Assembly: GCA_012295275.1 (NCBI GenBank)
Contig: CM022665.1
Coordinates: 10,192,976-10,256,975 of the forward strand
From: Chrysomallon squamiferum
Lineage: Eukaryota > Mollusca > Gastropoda > Neomphalida > Peltospiridae
DNA length: 64,000 bases
Direction of reading: 5' to 3'
Shown: one piece after another, positions 12,601-28,169 of the stretch
Position numbering within the stretch: the first letter of the stretch is position 1
Layout: every line of letters starts with the position of its first letter
The notes under the pieces: generated by a model
Databases searched by the model: none
What the model was told of the DNA's origin: nothing
What the model saw: only the letters and a program-made list of their open reading frames with translations
Program-made: the position numbers and the translations under genes

Positions 12601-15600
12601 GATGTAATAAATCTGTAAGGAAACAAATATAGATCCACATTGAAACTTAAAAACGACCGAAGCTAGGCCTTCTCAGAATTTCCATTTATCGGTTAATCAG
12701 CGCACGTAAGCTTAGTGACTACATCTCACGTAAGGGACATAACTCCAATCTATGTTTGTGAACACATATCACTAAAGGGAGGTAAGTGTAATCGACATAA
12801 TTTTTAATTTGCTTAGTGACTAGATCTCACGTAAGGGACGTAACTCTAATCTGTTGTGAGCACATATCACGAAATGGAAATAATTCTAATCGATGTGATT
12901 TTTTTCTCTGCTTAGTATACACACACACAATCTTACACAAATAAAAACATCTACAATACAAAAAGAAACAAAATTGAATAAATTAAAAATTGGCAGAAAA
13001 TTTAAAAACAAATAAATTCCAGAATATTAGTAAAATACAAAAAGAAATAATAAATTGGGATATTGAAAAACCGATTATATCAAATCAACCAATAAATTAT
13101 TTTTCTTACTGATTTTTTTTTTATTATAACAAGAATAAGGAAATTAGACAGGATGGAATAAATCAGTAAGTAAACAAATAGAGATCGACATTGAAACTTT
13201 AAAACGATCGAATCTCGGCGATTTTAGAGGTTCCATTTATCGGTTAATTAGCGTACGTAAGCTTAGTGACTACATCTCACGTAAGGGACATAACTCTAGT
13301 CTATGTTTGTGAACACATATCACTAAAGGGAGATAAGTCTAATCGACATAATTTTTAATTTGCTTAGTGAGTAGATCTCACGTAAGGAACGTAACTCTAA
13401 TCTGTTGTGAACACATATCACGAATAGGAAATAATTCTAATCGATGTGATTTTTTCTCTGCTTAGTATACACACACACACGGACACAGACAGACACAATC
13501 TTACACACATAAAAACCTCTGGTACTTAATGCATATACAATACAAAAAGAAAGAAAATCGAATTAATTAAAAATTGGCAGAAAATTTAAAAACAAATAAA
13601 TTCCAGAATATAAGTAAAAATCAAAAAGAAATAATAAATTGCGATATTGAAAAACCGATTATATCAAATCAGACAATAAATTATTTTGTTTACTGATTTT
13701 TTTTTATTATAACAAGAATAAGTAAATTAGACAGGATGGAATAAATCAGTAAATAAACAAATAAAGATCGACATTGAAACTTTAAAACGATCGAATCTCG
13801 GCGATTTTAGAGGTTCCATTTATCGGTTAATTAGCGTACGTAAGCTTAGTGACTACATCTCACGTAAGGCACATAACTCTAATCTATGTTTGTGAACACA
13901 TATCACTAAAGGGAGATAAGTCTAATCGACATAATTTTTAATTTGCTTAGTGAGTAGATCTCACGTAAGGGACGTAACTCTAATCTGTTGTGAGCACATA
14001 TCACGAAAAGGAAATAATTCTAATCGATGTGATTTTTTCTCTGCTTAGTATACACACACACACACACAGACACAATCTTACACACATAAAAACCTCTGGT
14101 ACTTAATGCATATACAATACAAGAAGAAAGAAAATTGAATTAATTAAAAATTGGCAGAAAATTTAAAAACAAATAAATTCCAGAATATTAGTAAAAATCA
14201 AAAAGAAATAATAAATTGGGATATTGAAAAACCGATAATTTTTATATCAAATCAGACAATAAATTATTTTGTTTACTGATTTTTTTTATTATAACAAGAA
14301 TAAGGAAATTAGTCGGGATGTAATAAATCTGTAAGGAAACAAATATAGATCCACATTGAAACTTAAAAACGACCGAAGCTAGGCCTTTTCAGAATTTCCA
14401 TTTATCGGTTAATCAGCGCACGTAAGCTTAGTGATTTTCTACATCTCACGTAAGGGACATAACTCTAATCTATGTTTGTGAACACATATTTTGTAATCGA
14501 CATAATTTTTAATTTGCTTAGTGACTAGATCTCACGTAAGGGACGTAACTCTAATCTGTTTTGAGCACATATCACGAAATGGAAATAATTCTAATCGATG
14601 TGATTTTTTTCTCTGCTTAGTATACACACACACAATCTTACACAAATAAAAACATCTACAATACAAAAAGAAACAAAATTGAATAAATTAAAAATTGGCA
14701 GAAAATTTAAAAACAAATAAATTCCAGAATATTAGTAAAATACAAAAAGAAATAATAAATTGGGATATTGAAAAACCGATTATATCAAATCAGACAATAA
14801 ATTATTTTGTTTACTGATTTTTTTTATTATAACAAGAATAAGGAAATTAGTCGGGATGTAATAAATCTGTAAGGAAACAAATATAGATCCACATTGAAAC
14901 TTAAAAACGACCGAAGCTAGGCCTTCTCAGAATTTCCATTCATCGGTTAATCAGCGCACGTAAGCTTAGTGACTACATCTCACGTAAGGGACATAACTCG
15001 AATCTATGCTTGTGAACACATATCACTAAAGGGAGGTAAGTGTAATCGACATAATTTTTAATTTGCTTAGTCAGTAGATCTCACGTAAGGGACGTAACTC
15101 TAATCTGTTGTGAGCACATATCACGAAATGGAAATAATTCTAATCGATGTGATTTTTTTCTCTGCTTAGTATAAACACACACACGCACACACTCAGACAC
15201 AGTCTTACACACATAAAAACCTCTGGTACTTAATGCGTTTACAATACAAAAAGAAACAAAATTGAATTAAATAAAAATTGACAGAAAATTTAAAAACAAA
15301 TAAATTCCAGAATATTAGTAAAAATCAAAAAGAAATAATAAATTGGGATATTGAAAAACCGATTATATCAAATCAGACAATAAATTATTTTGTTTACTGA
15401 TTTTTTTTATTATAACAAGAATAAGGAAATTAGTCGGGATGTAATAAATCTGTAAGGAAACAAATATAGATCCACATTGAAACTTAAAAACGACCGAAGC
15501 TAGGCCTTCTCAGAATTTCCATTTATCGGTTAATCAGCGCACGTAAGCTTAGTGACTACATCTCACGTAAGGGACATAACTCTAATCTATGTTTGTGAAC

Positions 15601-18600
15601 ACATATCACTAAAGGGAGGTAAGTGTAATCGACATAATTTTTAATTTGCTTAGTGACTAGATCTCACGTAAGGGACGTAACTCTAATCTGTTGTGAGCAC
15701 ATATCACGAAATGGAAATAATTCGAATCGATGTGATTTTTTTCTCGGCTTAGTATACACACACACAATCTTACACAAATAAAAACCTCTACAATACAAAA
15801 AGAAATAAAATTGAATAAATTAAAATTGGTAGAAAATTTAAAAACAAATAAATTCCAGAATATTAGTAAAATACAAAAAGAAATAATAAATTGGGATATT
15901 GAAAAACCGATTATATCAAATCAACCAATAAATTATTTTTTTTACTGATTTTTTTTTTATTATAACAAGAATAAGGAAATTAGACAGGATGGAATAAATC
16001 AGTAAGTAAACAAATAGAGATCGACATTGAAACTTTAAAACGATCGAATCTCGGCGATTTTAGAGGTTCCATTTATCGGTTAATTAGCGTACGTAAGCTT
16101 AGTGACTACATCTCACGTATGGGACATAACTCTAATCTATGTTTGTGAAAACATATCACTAAAGGGAGGTAAGTGTAATCGACATAATTTTTAATTTGCT
16201 TAGTGAGTAGATCTCACGTAAGGGACGTAACTCTAATCTGTTGTGAGCACATATCACGAAAAGGAAATAATTCTAATCGATGTGATTTTTTCTCTGCTTA
16301 GTATACACACACACACACAGACACAATCTTACACACATAAAAAGCTCTGGTACTTAATGCATATACAATACAAGAAGAAAGAAAATTGAATTAATTAAAA
16401 ATTGGCAGAAAATTTAAAAACAAATAAATTCCAGAATATTAGTAAAATCCAAAAAGAAATAATAAATTGGGATATTGAAAAACCGATTATATCAAATCAG
16501 ACAATAAATTATTTTGTTTACTGATTTTTTTTATTATAACAAGAATAAGGAAATTAGTCGGGATGTAATAAATCTGTAAGGAAACAAATATAGATCCACA
16601 TTGAAACTTAAAAACGACCGAAGCTAGGCCTTTTCAGAATTTCCATTTATCGGTTAATCAGCGTACGTAAGCTTAGTGACTACATCTCACGTAAGGGACA
16701 TAACTCTAATCTATGTTTGTGAACACATATCACTAAAGGGAGATAAGTCTAATCGACATAATTTTTAATCTCACGTAAGGGACGTAACTCTAATCTGTTG
16801 TGAGCACATATCACGAAAAGGAAATAATTCTAATCGATGTTTTTTCTCTTCTTAGTATAAACACACACACGCACACACGCAGACACAATCTTACACACAT
16901 AAAAACCTCTACAATACAAAAAGAAACAAAATTGAATAAATTAAAAATTGGCAGAAAATTTAAAAACAAATAAATTCCAGAATATTAGTAAAATACAGAA
17001 AGAAATAATAAATTGGGATATTGAAAAACCGATTATATCAAATCAACCAATAAATTATTTGTTTTACTGATTTTTTTTTTTTATTATAACAAGAATAAGG
17101 AAATTAGACAGGATGGAATAAATCAGTAAGTAACCAATAGAGATCGACATTGAAACTTTAAAACGATCGAATCTCGGCGATTTTAGAGGTTCCATTTATC
17201 GGTTAATTAGCGTACGTAAGCTTAGTGACTACATCTCACGTAAGGGACATAACTCCAATCTATGTTTGTGAACACATATCATTAAAGGGAGATAAGTCTA
17301 ATCGACATAATTTTTAATTTGCTTAGTGAGTAGATCCGACGTAAGGGACTTAACTCTAATCTATTGTGAGCACATATCACTAATAGGAAATAAGACTAAT
17401 AGATATGATTTTTTTCTTTTCTTAGTACACACACACGCACCATCTTAGATACAGAAAAGCCTGTGGTACTTAATGCATATACAACACAAAAAGAAACATA
17501 ATTGAATTAATTAAAATATGCCATAAAATTTAAAAACAAATAAATTCAGAATATTAATAAAATACAGAAAGAAATAATAAATTCTGATATTAAGAAACCG
17601 ATTCTATCAAATCAGACAATAAATTATTTTGTTTACTGATTTTTTTTTTCTTATAACAACAATAAGTAAATTAGACAGGATGGAATAAATCAGTAAGTAA
17701 ACAAATAAAGATCGACTTTGAAACTTTAAAACGATCGAATCTCGGCGATTTTAGAGGTTCCATTTATCGGTTAATTAGCGTACGTAGGCTTAGTGACTAC
17801 ATCTCACTTAAGGGACATAACTCTAATCTATGTTTGTGAACACAAATCACTAAAGGGAGATAAGTCTAATCGACATAATTTTTAATTTGCTTAGTGAGTA
17901 GATCTCACGTAAGGGACGTAACTCTAATCTGTTGTGAACACATATCACGAAAAGGAAATAATTCTAATCGATGTGATTTTTTCTCTGTTTAGTATACACA
18001 CACACACACACACGCACACACACAATCTTACACACATAAAACCTCTGGTACTTAATTCATATACAATACAGAAAGAAACAAAACTGAATTAATTAAAAAT
18101 TGGCAGAAAATTTAAAAACAAATAAATTCCAGAATATTAGTAAAATACAAAAATAAATAATAAATTGGGATATTGAAAAAACGATTATATCAAATCAGAC
18201 AATAAATTTTTTTTTTTACTGATTTCGTTTTATTATAACAGGAATAAGGAAATTAGACACGATGGAATAAATCAGTAACTAAACAAATAAAGAGGTTTTA
18301 GAGGTTCCATTTATCGGTTAATTAGCGTACGTAAGCTTAGTGACTACATCTCACGTAAGAGACATAACTCTAATGTATGTTTGTGAACACATATCACTAA
18401 AGGGAGATAAGTCTAATCGACATAATTTTTAATTTGCTTAGTGAGTAGATCTCACGTAAGGGACGTAACTCTAATCTATTGTGAGCACATATCACTAATA
18501 GGAAATAAGTCTAATAAATATGATTTTTTTCTTTCCTTAGTACAGACACACAAACACACACACACAAACACACAATCTTAGATACAGAAAAACCACTGGT

Positions 18601-21600
18601 ACTTAATGCATATACAACACAAAAAGAAACATAATTGAATTAATTAAAATATGCCAGAAAATTTAAAAACAAATAAATTCAGAATATTAATAAAATACAG
18701 AAATAAATAATAAATTCTGATATTAAAGAACCGATTCTATCAAATGACACAATAAATTATTTTTTTTTACTCATTTTTTTTTATTATAACAAGAATAAGT
18801 AAATTAGACAGAATGGAATAAATCAGTAAGTAAACAAATAAAGATCGACTTTGAAACTTTAAAACGATCGAATCTCGGCGATTTTAGAGGTTCCATTTAT
18901 CGGTTAATCAGCGTACGTAAGCTTAGTGACTACATCTCACGTAAGGGACATAACTCTAATCTATGTTTGTGAACACAAATCACTAAAGGGAGATAAGTCT
19001 AATCGACATAATTTTTAATTTGCTTAGTGAGTAGATCTCACGTAAGGGACGTAACTCTAATCTGTTGTGAGCACATATCACGAAAAGGAAATAATTCTAA
19101 TCGATGTGATTTTTTCTCTGCTTAGTATAAACACACACACGCACACACACAGACACAATCTTACACACATAAAAGCCTCTGGTACTTAATGCATATACAA
19201 TACAAGAAGAAAGAAAATTGAATTAATTAAAAATTGGCAGAAAATTTAAAAACAAATAAATTCCAGAATATTAGTAAAAATCAAAAAGAAATAATAAATT
19301 GGGATATTGAAAAACCGATTATATCAAATCAGACAATAAATTATTTTGTTTACTGATTTTTTTTTTATTATAACAAGAATAAGTAAATTAGACAGGATGG
19401 AATAAATCAGTAAGTAAACAAATAAAGATCGACTTTGAAACTTTAAAACGATCGAATCTCGGCGATTTTAGAGGTTCCATTTATCGGTTAATTAGCGTAT
19501 GTAAGCTTAGTGACTACATCTCACGTAAGGGACATAACTCTAATCTATGTTTGTGAACACATATCACTAAAGGGAGATAAGTCTAATCGACATAATTTTT
19601 AATTTGCTTAGTGAGTAGATCTCACGTAAGGGACGTAACTCTAATCTGTTGTGAGCACATATCACGAAAAGGAAATAATTCTAATCGATGTGATTTTTTC
19701 TCTGCTTAGTATAAACACACACACGGACACACACAGACACAATCTTACACACATAAAAACCTCTGGTACTTAATGCATATACAATACAAGAAGAAAGAAA
19801 ATTGAATTAATTAAAAATTGGCAGAAAATTTAAAAACAAATAAATTCCAGAATATTAGTAAAAATCAAAAAGAAATAATAAATTGGGATATTGAAAAACC
19901 GATTATATCAAATCAGACAATAAATTATTTTGTTTACTGATTTTTTTTATTATAACAAGAATAAGTAAATTAGACAGGATGGAATAAATCAGTAAGTAAA
20001 CAAATAAAGATCGACTTTGAAACTTTAAAACGATCGAATCTCGGCGATTTTAGAGGTTCCATTTATCGGTTAATTAGCGTATGTAAGCTTAGTGACTACA
20101 TCTCACGTAAGGGACATAACTCTAATCTATGTTTGTGAACACATATCACTAAAGGGAGATAAGTCTAATCGACATAATTTTTAATTTGCTTAGTGAGTAG
20201 ATCTCACGTAAGGGACGTAACTCTAATCTGTTGTGAGCACATATCACGAAAAGGAAATAATTCTAATCGATGTGATTTTTTCTCTGCTTAGTATACACAC
20301 ACACACACAGACACAATCTTACACACATAAAAACCTCTGGTACTTAATGCATATACAATACAAGAAGAAAGAAAATTGAATTAATTAAAAATTGGCAGAA
20401 AATTTAAAAACAAATAAATTCCAGAATATTAGTAAAATCAAAAAGAAATAATAAATTGGGATATTGAAAAACCGATTATATCAAATCAGACAATAAATTA
20501 TTTTTTTTACTGATTTTTTTATTATAACAAGAATAAGTAAATTAGACAGGATGGAATAAATCAGTAAGTAAACAAATAAAGATCGACTTTGAAACTTTAA
20601 AACGATCGAATCTCGGCGATTTTAGAGGTTCCATTTATCGGTTAATTAGCGTATGTAAGCTTAGTGACTACATCTCATGTAAGGGACATAACTCTAATCT
20701 ATGTTTGTGAACACATATCACTAAAGGGAGATAAGTCTAATCGACATAATTTTTAATTTGCTTAGTGAGTAGATCTCACGTAAGGGACGTAACTCTAATC
20801 TGTTGTGAGCACATATCACGAAAAGGAAATAATTCTAATCGATGTGATTTTTTCTCTGCTTAGTATATACACACACACACACACAGACACAATCTTACAC
20901 ACATAAAAACCTCTGGTACTTAATGCATATACAATACAAGAAGAAAGAAAATTGAATTAATTAAAAATTGGCAGAAAATTTAAAAACAAATAAATTCCAG
21001 AATATTAGTAAAAATCAAAAAGAAATAATAAATTGGGATATTGAAAAACCGATTATATCAAATCAGACAATAAATTATTTTGTTTACTGATTTTTTTTTT
21101 ATTATAACAAGAATAAGGAAATTAGTCGGGATGTAATAAATCTGTAAGGAAACAAATATAGATCCACATTGAAACTTAAAAACGACCGAAGCTAGGCCTT
21201 TTCAGAATTTCCATTTATCGGTTAATCAGCGTACGTAAGCTTAGTGACTACATCTCACGTAAGGGACATAACTCTAATCTATGCTTGTGAACACATATCA
21301 CTAAAGGGAGATAAGTCTAATCGACATAATTTTTAATTTGCTTAGTGAGTAGATCTCACGTAAGGGACGTAACTCTAATCTGTTGTGAGCACATATCACG
21401 AAATGGAAATAATTCTAATCGATGTGATTTTTTTCTCTGCTTAGTATACACACACACAATCTTACACAAATAAAAACATCTACAATACAAAAAGAAACAA
21501 AACTGAATAAATTAAAAATTGGCAGAAAATTTAAAAACAAATAAATTCCAGAATATTAGTAAAATACAAAAAGAAATAATAAATTCGAATATTGAAAAAC

Positions 21601-24600
21601 CGATTATATCAAATCAACCAATAAATTATTTTTTTTACTGATTTTTTTTTATTATAACAAGAATAAGGAAATTAGACAGGATGGAATAAATCAGTAAGTA
21701 AACAAATAGAGATCGACATTGAAACTTTAAAACGATCGAATCTCGGCGATTTTAGAGGTTCCATTTATCGGTTAATTAGCGTACGTAAGCTTAGTGACTA
21801 CATCTCACGTAAGGGACATAACTCTAATCTATGTTTGTGAACACATATCACTAAAGGGAGATAAGTCTAATCGACATAATTGTTAATTTGGTTAGTGAGT
21901 AGATCTCACGTAAGGGACGTAACTCTAATCTGTTGTGAGCACATATCACGAAAAGGAAATAATTCTAATCGATGTGATTTTTTCTCTTCTTAGTATAAAC
22001 ACACACACGCACACACGCAGACACAATCTTACACACATAAAAACCTCTACAATACAAAAAGAAACAAAATTGAATAAATTAAAAATTGGCAGAAAATTTA
22101 AAAACAAATAAATTCCAGAATATTAGTAAAATACAGAAAGAAATAATAAATTGGGATATTGAAAAACCGATTATATCAAATCAACCAATAAATTATTTGT
22201 TTTACTGATTTTTTTTTTTTATTATAACAAGAATAAGGAAATTAGACAGGATGGAATAAATCAGTAAGTAACCAATAGAGATCGACATTGAAACTTTAAA
22301 ACGATCGAATCTCGGCGATTTTAGAGGTTCCATTTATCGGTTAATTAGCGTACGTAAGCTTAGTGACTACATCTCACGTAAGGGACATAACTCCAATCTA
22401 TGTTTGTGAACACATATCATTAAAGGGAGATAAGTCTAATCGACATAATTTTTAATTTGCTTAGTGAGTAGATCCGACGTAAGGGACTTAACTCTAATCT
22501 ATTGTGAGCACATATCACTAATAGGAAATAAGACTAATAGATATGATTTTTTTTTTCTTTTCTTAGTACACACACACGCACCATCTTAGATACAGAAAAG
22601 CCTGTGGTACTTAATGCATATACAACACAAAAAGAAACATAATTGAATTAATTAAAATATGCCATAAAATTTAAAAACAAATAAATTCAGAATATTAATA
22701 AAATACAGAAAGAAATAATAAATTCTGATATTAAGAAACCGATTCTATCAAATCAGACAATAAATTATTTTGTTTACTGATTTTTTTTTCTTATAACAAC
22801 AATAAGTAAATTAGACAGGATGGAATAAATCAGTAAGTAAACAAATAAAGATCGACTTTGAAACTTTAAAACGATCGAATCTCGGCGATTTTAGAGGTTC
22901 CATTTATCGGTTAATTAGCGTACGTAGGCTTAGTGACTACATCTCACTTAAGGGACATAACTCTAATCTATGTTTGTGAACACAAATCACTAAAGGGAGA
23001 TAAGTCTAATCGACATAATTTTTAATTTGCTTAGTGAGTAGATCTCACGTAAGGGACGTAACTCTAATCTGTTGTGAACACATATCACGAAAAGGAAATA
23101 ATTCTAATCGATGTGATTTTTTCTCTGTTTAGTATACACACACACACACACACGCACACACACAATCTTACACACATAAAAACCTCTGGTACTTAATTCA
23201 TATACAATACAGAAAGAAACAAAATTGAATTAATTAAAAATTGGCAGAAAATTTAAAAACAAATAAATTCCAGAATATTAGTAAAATACAAAAATAAATA
23301 ATAAATTGGGATATTGAAAAAACGATTATATCAAATCAGACAATAAATTTTTTTTTTTTTACTGATTTCGTTTTATTATAACAGGAATAAGGAAATTAGA
23401 CACGATGGAATAAATCAGTAACTAAACAAATAAAGAGGTTTTAGAGGTTCCATTTATCGGTTAATTAGCGTACGTAAGCTTAGTGACTACATCTCACGTA
23501 AGAGACATAACTCTAATGTATGTTTGTGAACACATATCACTAAAGGGAGATAAGTCTAATCGACATAATTTTTAATTTGCTTAGTGAGTAGATCTCACGT
23601 AAGGGACGTAACTCTAATCTATTGTGAGCACATATCACTAATAGGAAATAAGTCTAATAAATATGATTTTTTTCTTTCCTTAGTACAGACACACAAACAC
23701 ACACACACAAACACACAATCTTAGATACAGAAAAACCACTGGTACTTAATGCATATACAACACAAAAAGAAACATAATTGAATTAATTAAAATATGCCAG
23801 AAAATTTAAAAACAAATAAATTCAGAATATTAATAAAATACAGAAATAAATAATAAATTCTGATATTAAAGAACCGATTCTATCAAATGACACAATAATT
23901 TTTTTTTTTTTTTACTTTTTTTTTATTATAACAAGAATAAGTAAATTAGACAGAATGGAATAAATCAGTAAGTAAACAAATAAAGATCGACTTTGAAACT
24001 TTAAAACGATCGAACCTCGGCGATTTTAGAGGTTCCATTTATCGGTTAATCAGCGTACGTAAGCTTAGTGACTACATCTCACGTAAGGGACATAACTCTA
24101 ATCTATGTTTGTGAACACATATCACTAAAGGGAGATAAGTCTAATCGACATAATTTTTAATTTGCTTAGTGAGTAGATCTCACGTAAGGGACGTAACTCT
24201 AATCTGTTGTGAGCACATATCACGAAAAGGAAATAATTCTAATCGATGTGATTTTTTCTCTGCTTAGTATAAACACACACACGGACACACACAGACACAA
24301 TCTTACACACATAAAAACCTCTGGTACTTAATGCATATACAATACAAGAAGAAAGAAAATTTAATTAATTAAAAATTGGCAGAAAATTTTAAAACAAATA
24401 AATTCCAGAATATTAGTAAAAATCAAATAGAAATAATAAACTGGGATATTGAAAAACGATTATATCAAATCAGACAATAAATTATTTTGTTTACTGATTT
24501 TTTTTATTATAACAAGAATAAGTAAATTAGACAGGATGGAATAAATCAGTAAGTAAACAAATAAAGATCGACTTTGAAACTTTAAAACGATCGAATCTCG

Positions 24601-26628
24601 GCGATTTTAGAGGTTCCATTTATCGGTTAATTAGCGTATGTAAGCTTAGTGACTACATCTCACGTAAGGGACATAACTCTAATCTATGTTTGTGAACACA
24701 TATCACTAAAGGGAGATAAGTCTAATCGACATAATTTTTAATTTGCTTAGTGAGTAGATCTCACGTAAGGGACGTAACTCTAATCTGTTGTGAGCACATA
24801 TCACGAAAAGGAAATAATTCTAATCGATGTGATTTTTTCTCTGCTTAGTATACACACACAGACACAGACACAATCTTACACACATAAAAACCTCTGGTAC
24901 TTAATGCATATACAATACAAAAAGAAAGAAAATTGAATTAATTAAAAATTGGCAGAAAATTTAAAAACAAATAAATTCCAGAATATTAGTAAAAATCAAA
25001 AAGAAATAATAAATTGGGATATTGAAAAACCGATTATATAAAATCAGACAATAAATTATTTTGTTTACTGATTTTTTTTTTATTATAACAAGAATAAGGA
25101 AATTAGTCGGGATGTAATAAATCTGTAAGGAAACAAATATAGATCCACATTGAAACTTAAAAACGACCGAAGCTAGGCCTTTTCAGAATTTCCATTTATC
25201 GGTTAATCAGCGTACGTAACCTTAGTGACTACATCTCACGTAAGGGACATAACTCTAATCTATGTTTGTGAACACATATCACTAAAGGAAGGTAAGTGTA
25301 ATTGACATAATTTTTAATTTGCTTAGTGACTAGATCTCACGTAAGGGACGTAACTCTAATCTGTTGTGAGCACATATCACGAAATGGAAATAATTCTAAT
25401 CGATGTGATTTTTTTCTCTGCTTAGTATACACACACACACAATCTTACACAAATAAAAACCTCTACAATACAAAAAGAAACAAAATTGAATAAATTAACA
25501 ATTGGCAGAAAATTTAAAAACAAATAAATTCCAGAATATTAGTAAAATACAAAAAGAAATAATAAATTCGAATATTGAAAAACCGATTATATCAAATCAA
25601 CCAATAAATTATTTTTTTTACTGATTTTTTTTTTTATTATAACAAGAATAAGGAAATTAGACAGGATGGAATAAATCAGTAAGTAAACAAATAGAGATCG
25701 ACATTGAAACTTTAAAACGATCGAATCTCGGCGATTTTAGAGGTTCCATTTATCGGTTAATTAGCGTACGTAAGCTTAGTGACTACATCTCACGTAAGGG
25801 ACATAACTCTAATCTATGTTTGTGAACACATATCACTAAAGGGAGATAAGTCTAATCGACATAATTTTTAATTTGGTTAGTGAGTAGATCTCACGTAAGG
25901 GACGTAACTCTAATCTGTTGTGAGCACATATCACGAAAAGGAAATAATTCTAATCGATGTGATTTTTTCTCTTCTTAGTATAAACACACACACGCACACA
26001 CGCAGACACAATCTTACACACATAAAAACCTCTACAATACAAAAAGAAACAAAATTGAATAAATTAAAAATTGGCAGAAAATTTAAAAACAAATAAATTC
26101 CAGAATATTAGTAAAATACAGAAAGAAATAATAAACTGGGATATTGAAAAACCGATTATATCAAATCAACCAATAAATTATTTGTTTTACTGATTTTTTT
26201 TTTTTTTGTATTATAACAAGAATAAGGAAATTAGACAGGATGGAATAAATCAGTAAGTAACCAATAGAGATCGACATTGAAACTTTAAAACGATCGAATC
26301 TCGGCGATTTTAGAGGTTCCATTTATCGGTTAATTAGCGTACGTAAGCTTAGTGACTACATCTCACGTAAGGGACATAACTCTAATCTATGTTTGTGAAC
26401 ACATATCATTAAAGGGAGATAAGTCTAATCGACATAATTTTTAATTTGTTTAGTGAGTAAATTTCACGTAAGGGACCTAACTTTAATCTGTTTGTGAGCA
26501 CATACCACTAAAGGGAGATAAGTATAATCGATATAATTTTTACTTTTCTCAGTGAGTAGATCTCACGTAAGGGACCTAACTCTAATCTGTTTCTGAGCAA
26601 ATACCACACACCCACACACAGACACAAA

Positions 26629-26675
<47 letters not shown>

Positions 26676-28104
26676 ACTACCAATCTTACACACAGAAAAA
26701 CCTCTGGTACTTAATGCATATACAATACAAAAAGAAACAAAATTGAATTAATTAAAAATTTCCAGAAAATTTAAAAACAAGTAAATTGAAAGTAATAATA
26801 AAATACAAAAAGAAGTAATAAATTCTGATATTCAAAATCCGATTCTATCAAATGACACAATAAATTATTTTATTTACTGATTTTTTAAATTATTACAAGA
26901 ATAAGCAAACTAGACAGGATACAATAGATAAATAAGTAAACAAATAAAGAAACACTCTGAAACTATTAAACGATCGAACCTCGGCGTTTCTGGAGGTTCC
27001 ATTTATCGGATAATTAGCGTACGTAAGCTTAGTGACTACTTCTCACGTAAGGGACATAACTCTAATCTATGTTTGTGAACACATATCACTAAAGGGAGAT
27101 AAGTATAATCGATATAATTTTTACTTTACTTAGAACACACGCACACAGACACACACACACAGACACGTAAACACAAACACATACAATCTTAAACACAAAG
27201 AAACCTCTGGTACTTAATGCATATACAATTCGAAAAGAAACAAAATTGAATTAATTAAAAATTTCCAGTAAATTTATAAACAAATAAATTCTCAATATTA
27301 ATAAAATACAAAACGATATAATAAATTCTGATATTGAAAAACCGATTCTATCAAATGACACAATAAATTATTTTATTTACTGATTCTTTTTATTATAACA
27401 AGAATAAGCAAACTAGACAGGATACAAGAGATAAATAAGTAAAGAAATAAAGAAACACTTTGAATGTATTAAACGATCGGAGCTCGGCTTTTTTGGAGGA
27501 TCCATTTATCGGATAATTAGCGTACGTAAGCTTAGTGACTACATCTCACGTAAGGGACATAACTCTAATCTATGTTTGTGAACACATACCACTAAAGGGA
27601 GATAAGTCTAATCGATATAATTTTTACTTTGCTTAGAACACACACAATCTTAAACACAAAGAAAACTCTGGTACTTAATGCATATACAATTCAAAAAGAA
27701 ACAAAATTGAATTAATTAAAAATTTCCAGTAAATTTATAAACAAATAAATTCAGAATATTAATAAAATACAAAAAGAAATAATAAATTCTGATATTCGAA
27801 ATCCGATTCTATCAAATGTCACTAAAGGGAGATAAGTCTAATCGATATAATTTTTACTTTTCTGAGTGATTACATCTCACGTGAGGGAAATATCTCTAAT
27901 CTATGTTTGTGAACGTATGTCACCAAAGGCAGATAAGTCTAATCGAATTAATATTGCTTACTGAGTACCTAACTCTAAATGACCTAACTCTAATCTGTTT
28001 GGGAGCACATATCACATATCACATATAGCTCTGATTTGCACGTTAATTCTTTTCAGTTCAGTTCAGGTTTTTTGTTAGCTTGGTATATATATACTCAGAC
28101 AGAC

Positions 28105-28169
<65 letters not shown>

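Larger units (their letters stand above)
8040..28020. repeat. 20-kb tandem satellite array in intron 3 of gene 1
   Basis: About 33 copies of a unit of roughly 550 to 605 bases run head to tail. I counted them from the anchor GCTTAGTGACTACATCTCAC, at about 8640, 9246, 9852, 10450, 11048, 11630 and so on to 26346, 27026 and 27529. Each unit contains two related half-blocks (GTGACTACATCTCACGTAAGGGACATAAC and GTGAGTAGATCTCACGTAAGGGACGTAAC), then a (CA)n tract before ATCTTACACA, then an AT-rich spacer with poly-T. Two subtypes alternate irregularly: one with GATCGAATCTCGGCGATTTTAG and one with GACCGAAGCTAGGCCTTTTC. Units at the two ends are more diverged or partial. No long open frame exists in 20 kb. 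The array lies in the 20.7-kb intron 7692..28435 of gene 1, if that gene model is right. Confidence 0.93.

Noticed and set aside
8040-28020. Possibility that the regular array is a CRISPR or a tandem gene array
   Set aside because: Units are about 550-600 bases with no short-repeat/spacer structure and no conserved reading frame. It is eukaryotic satellite DNA.
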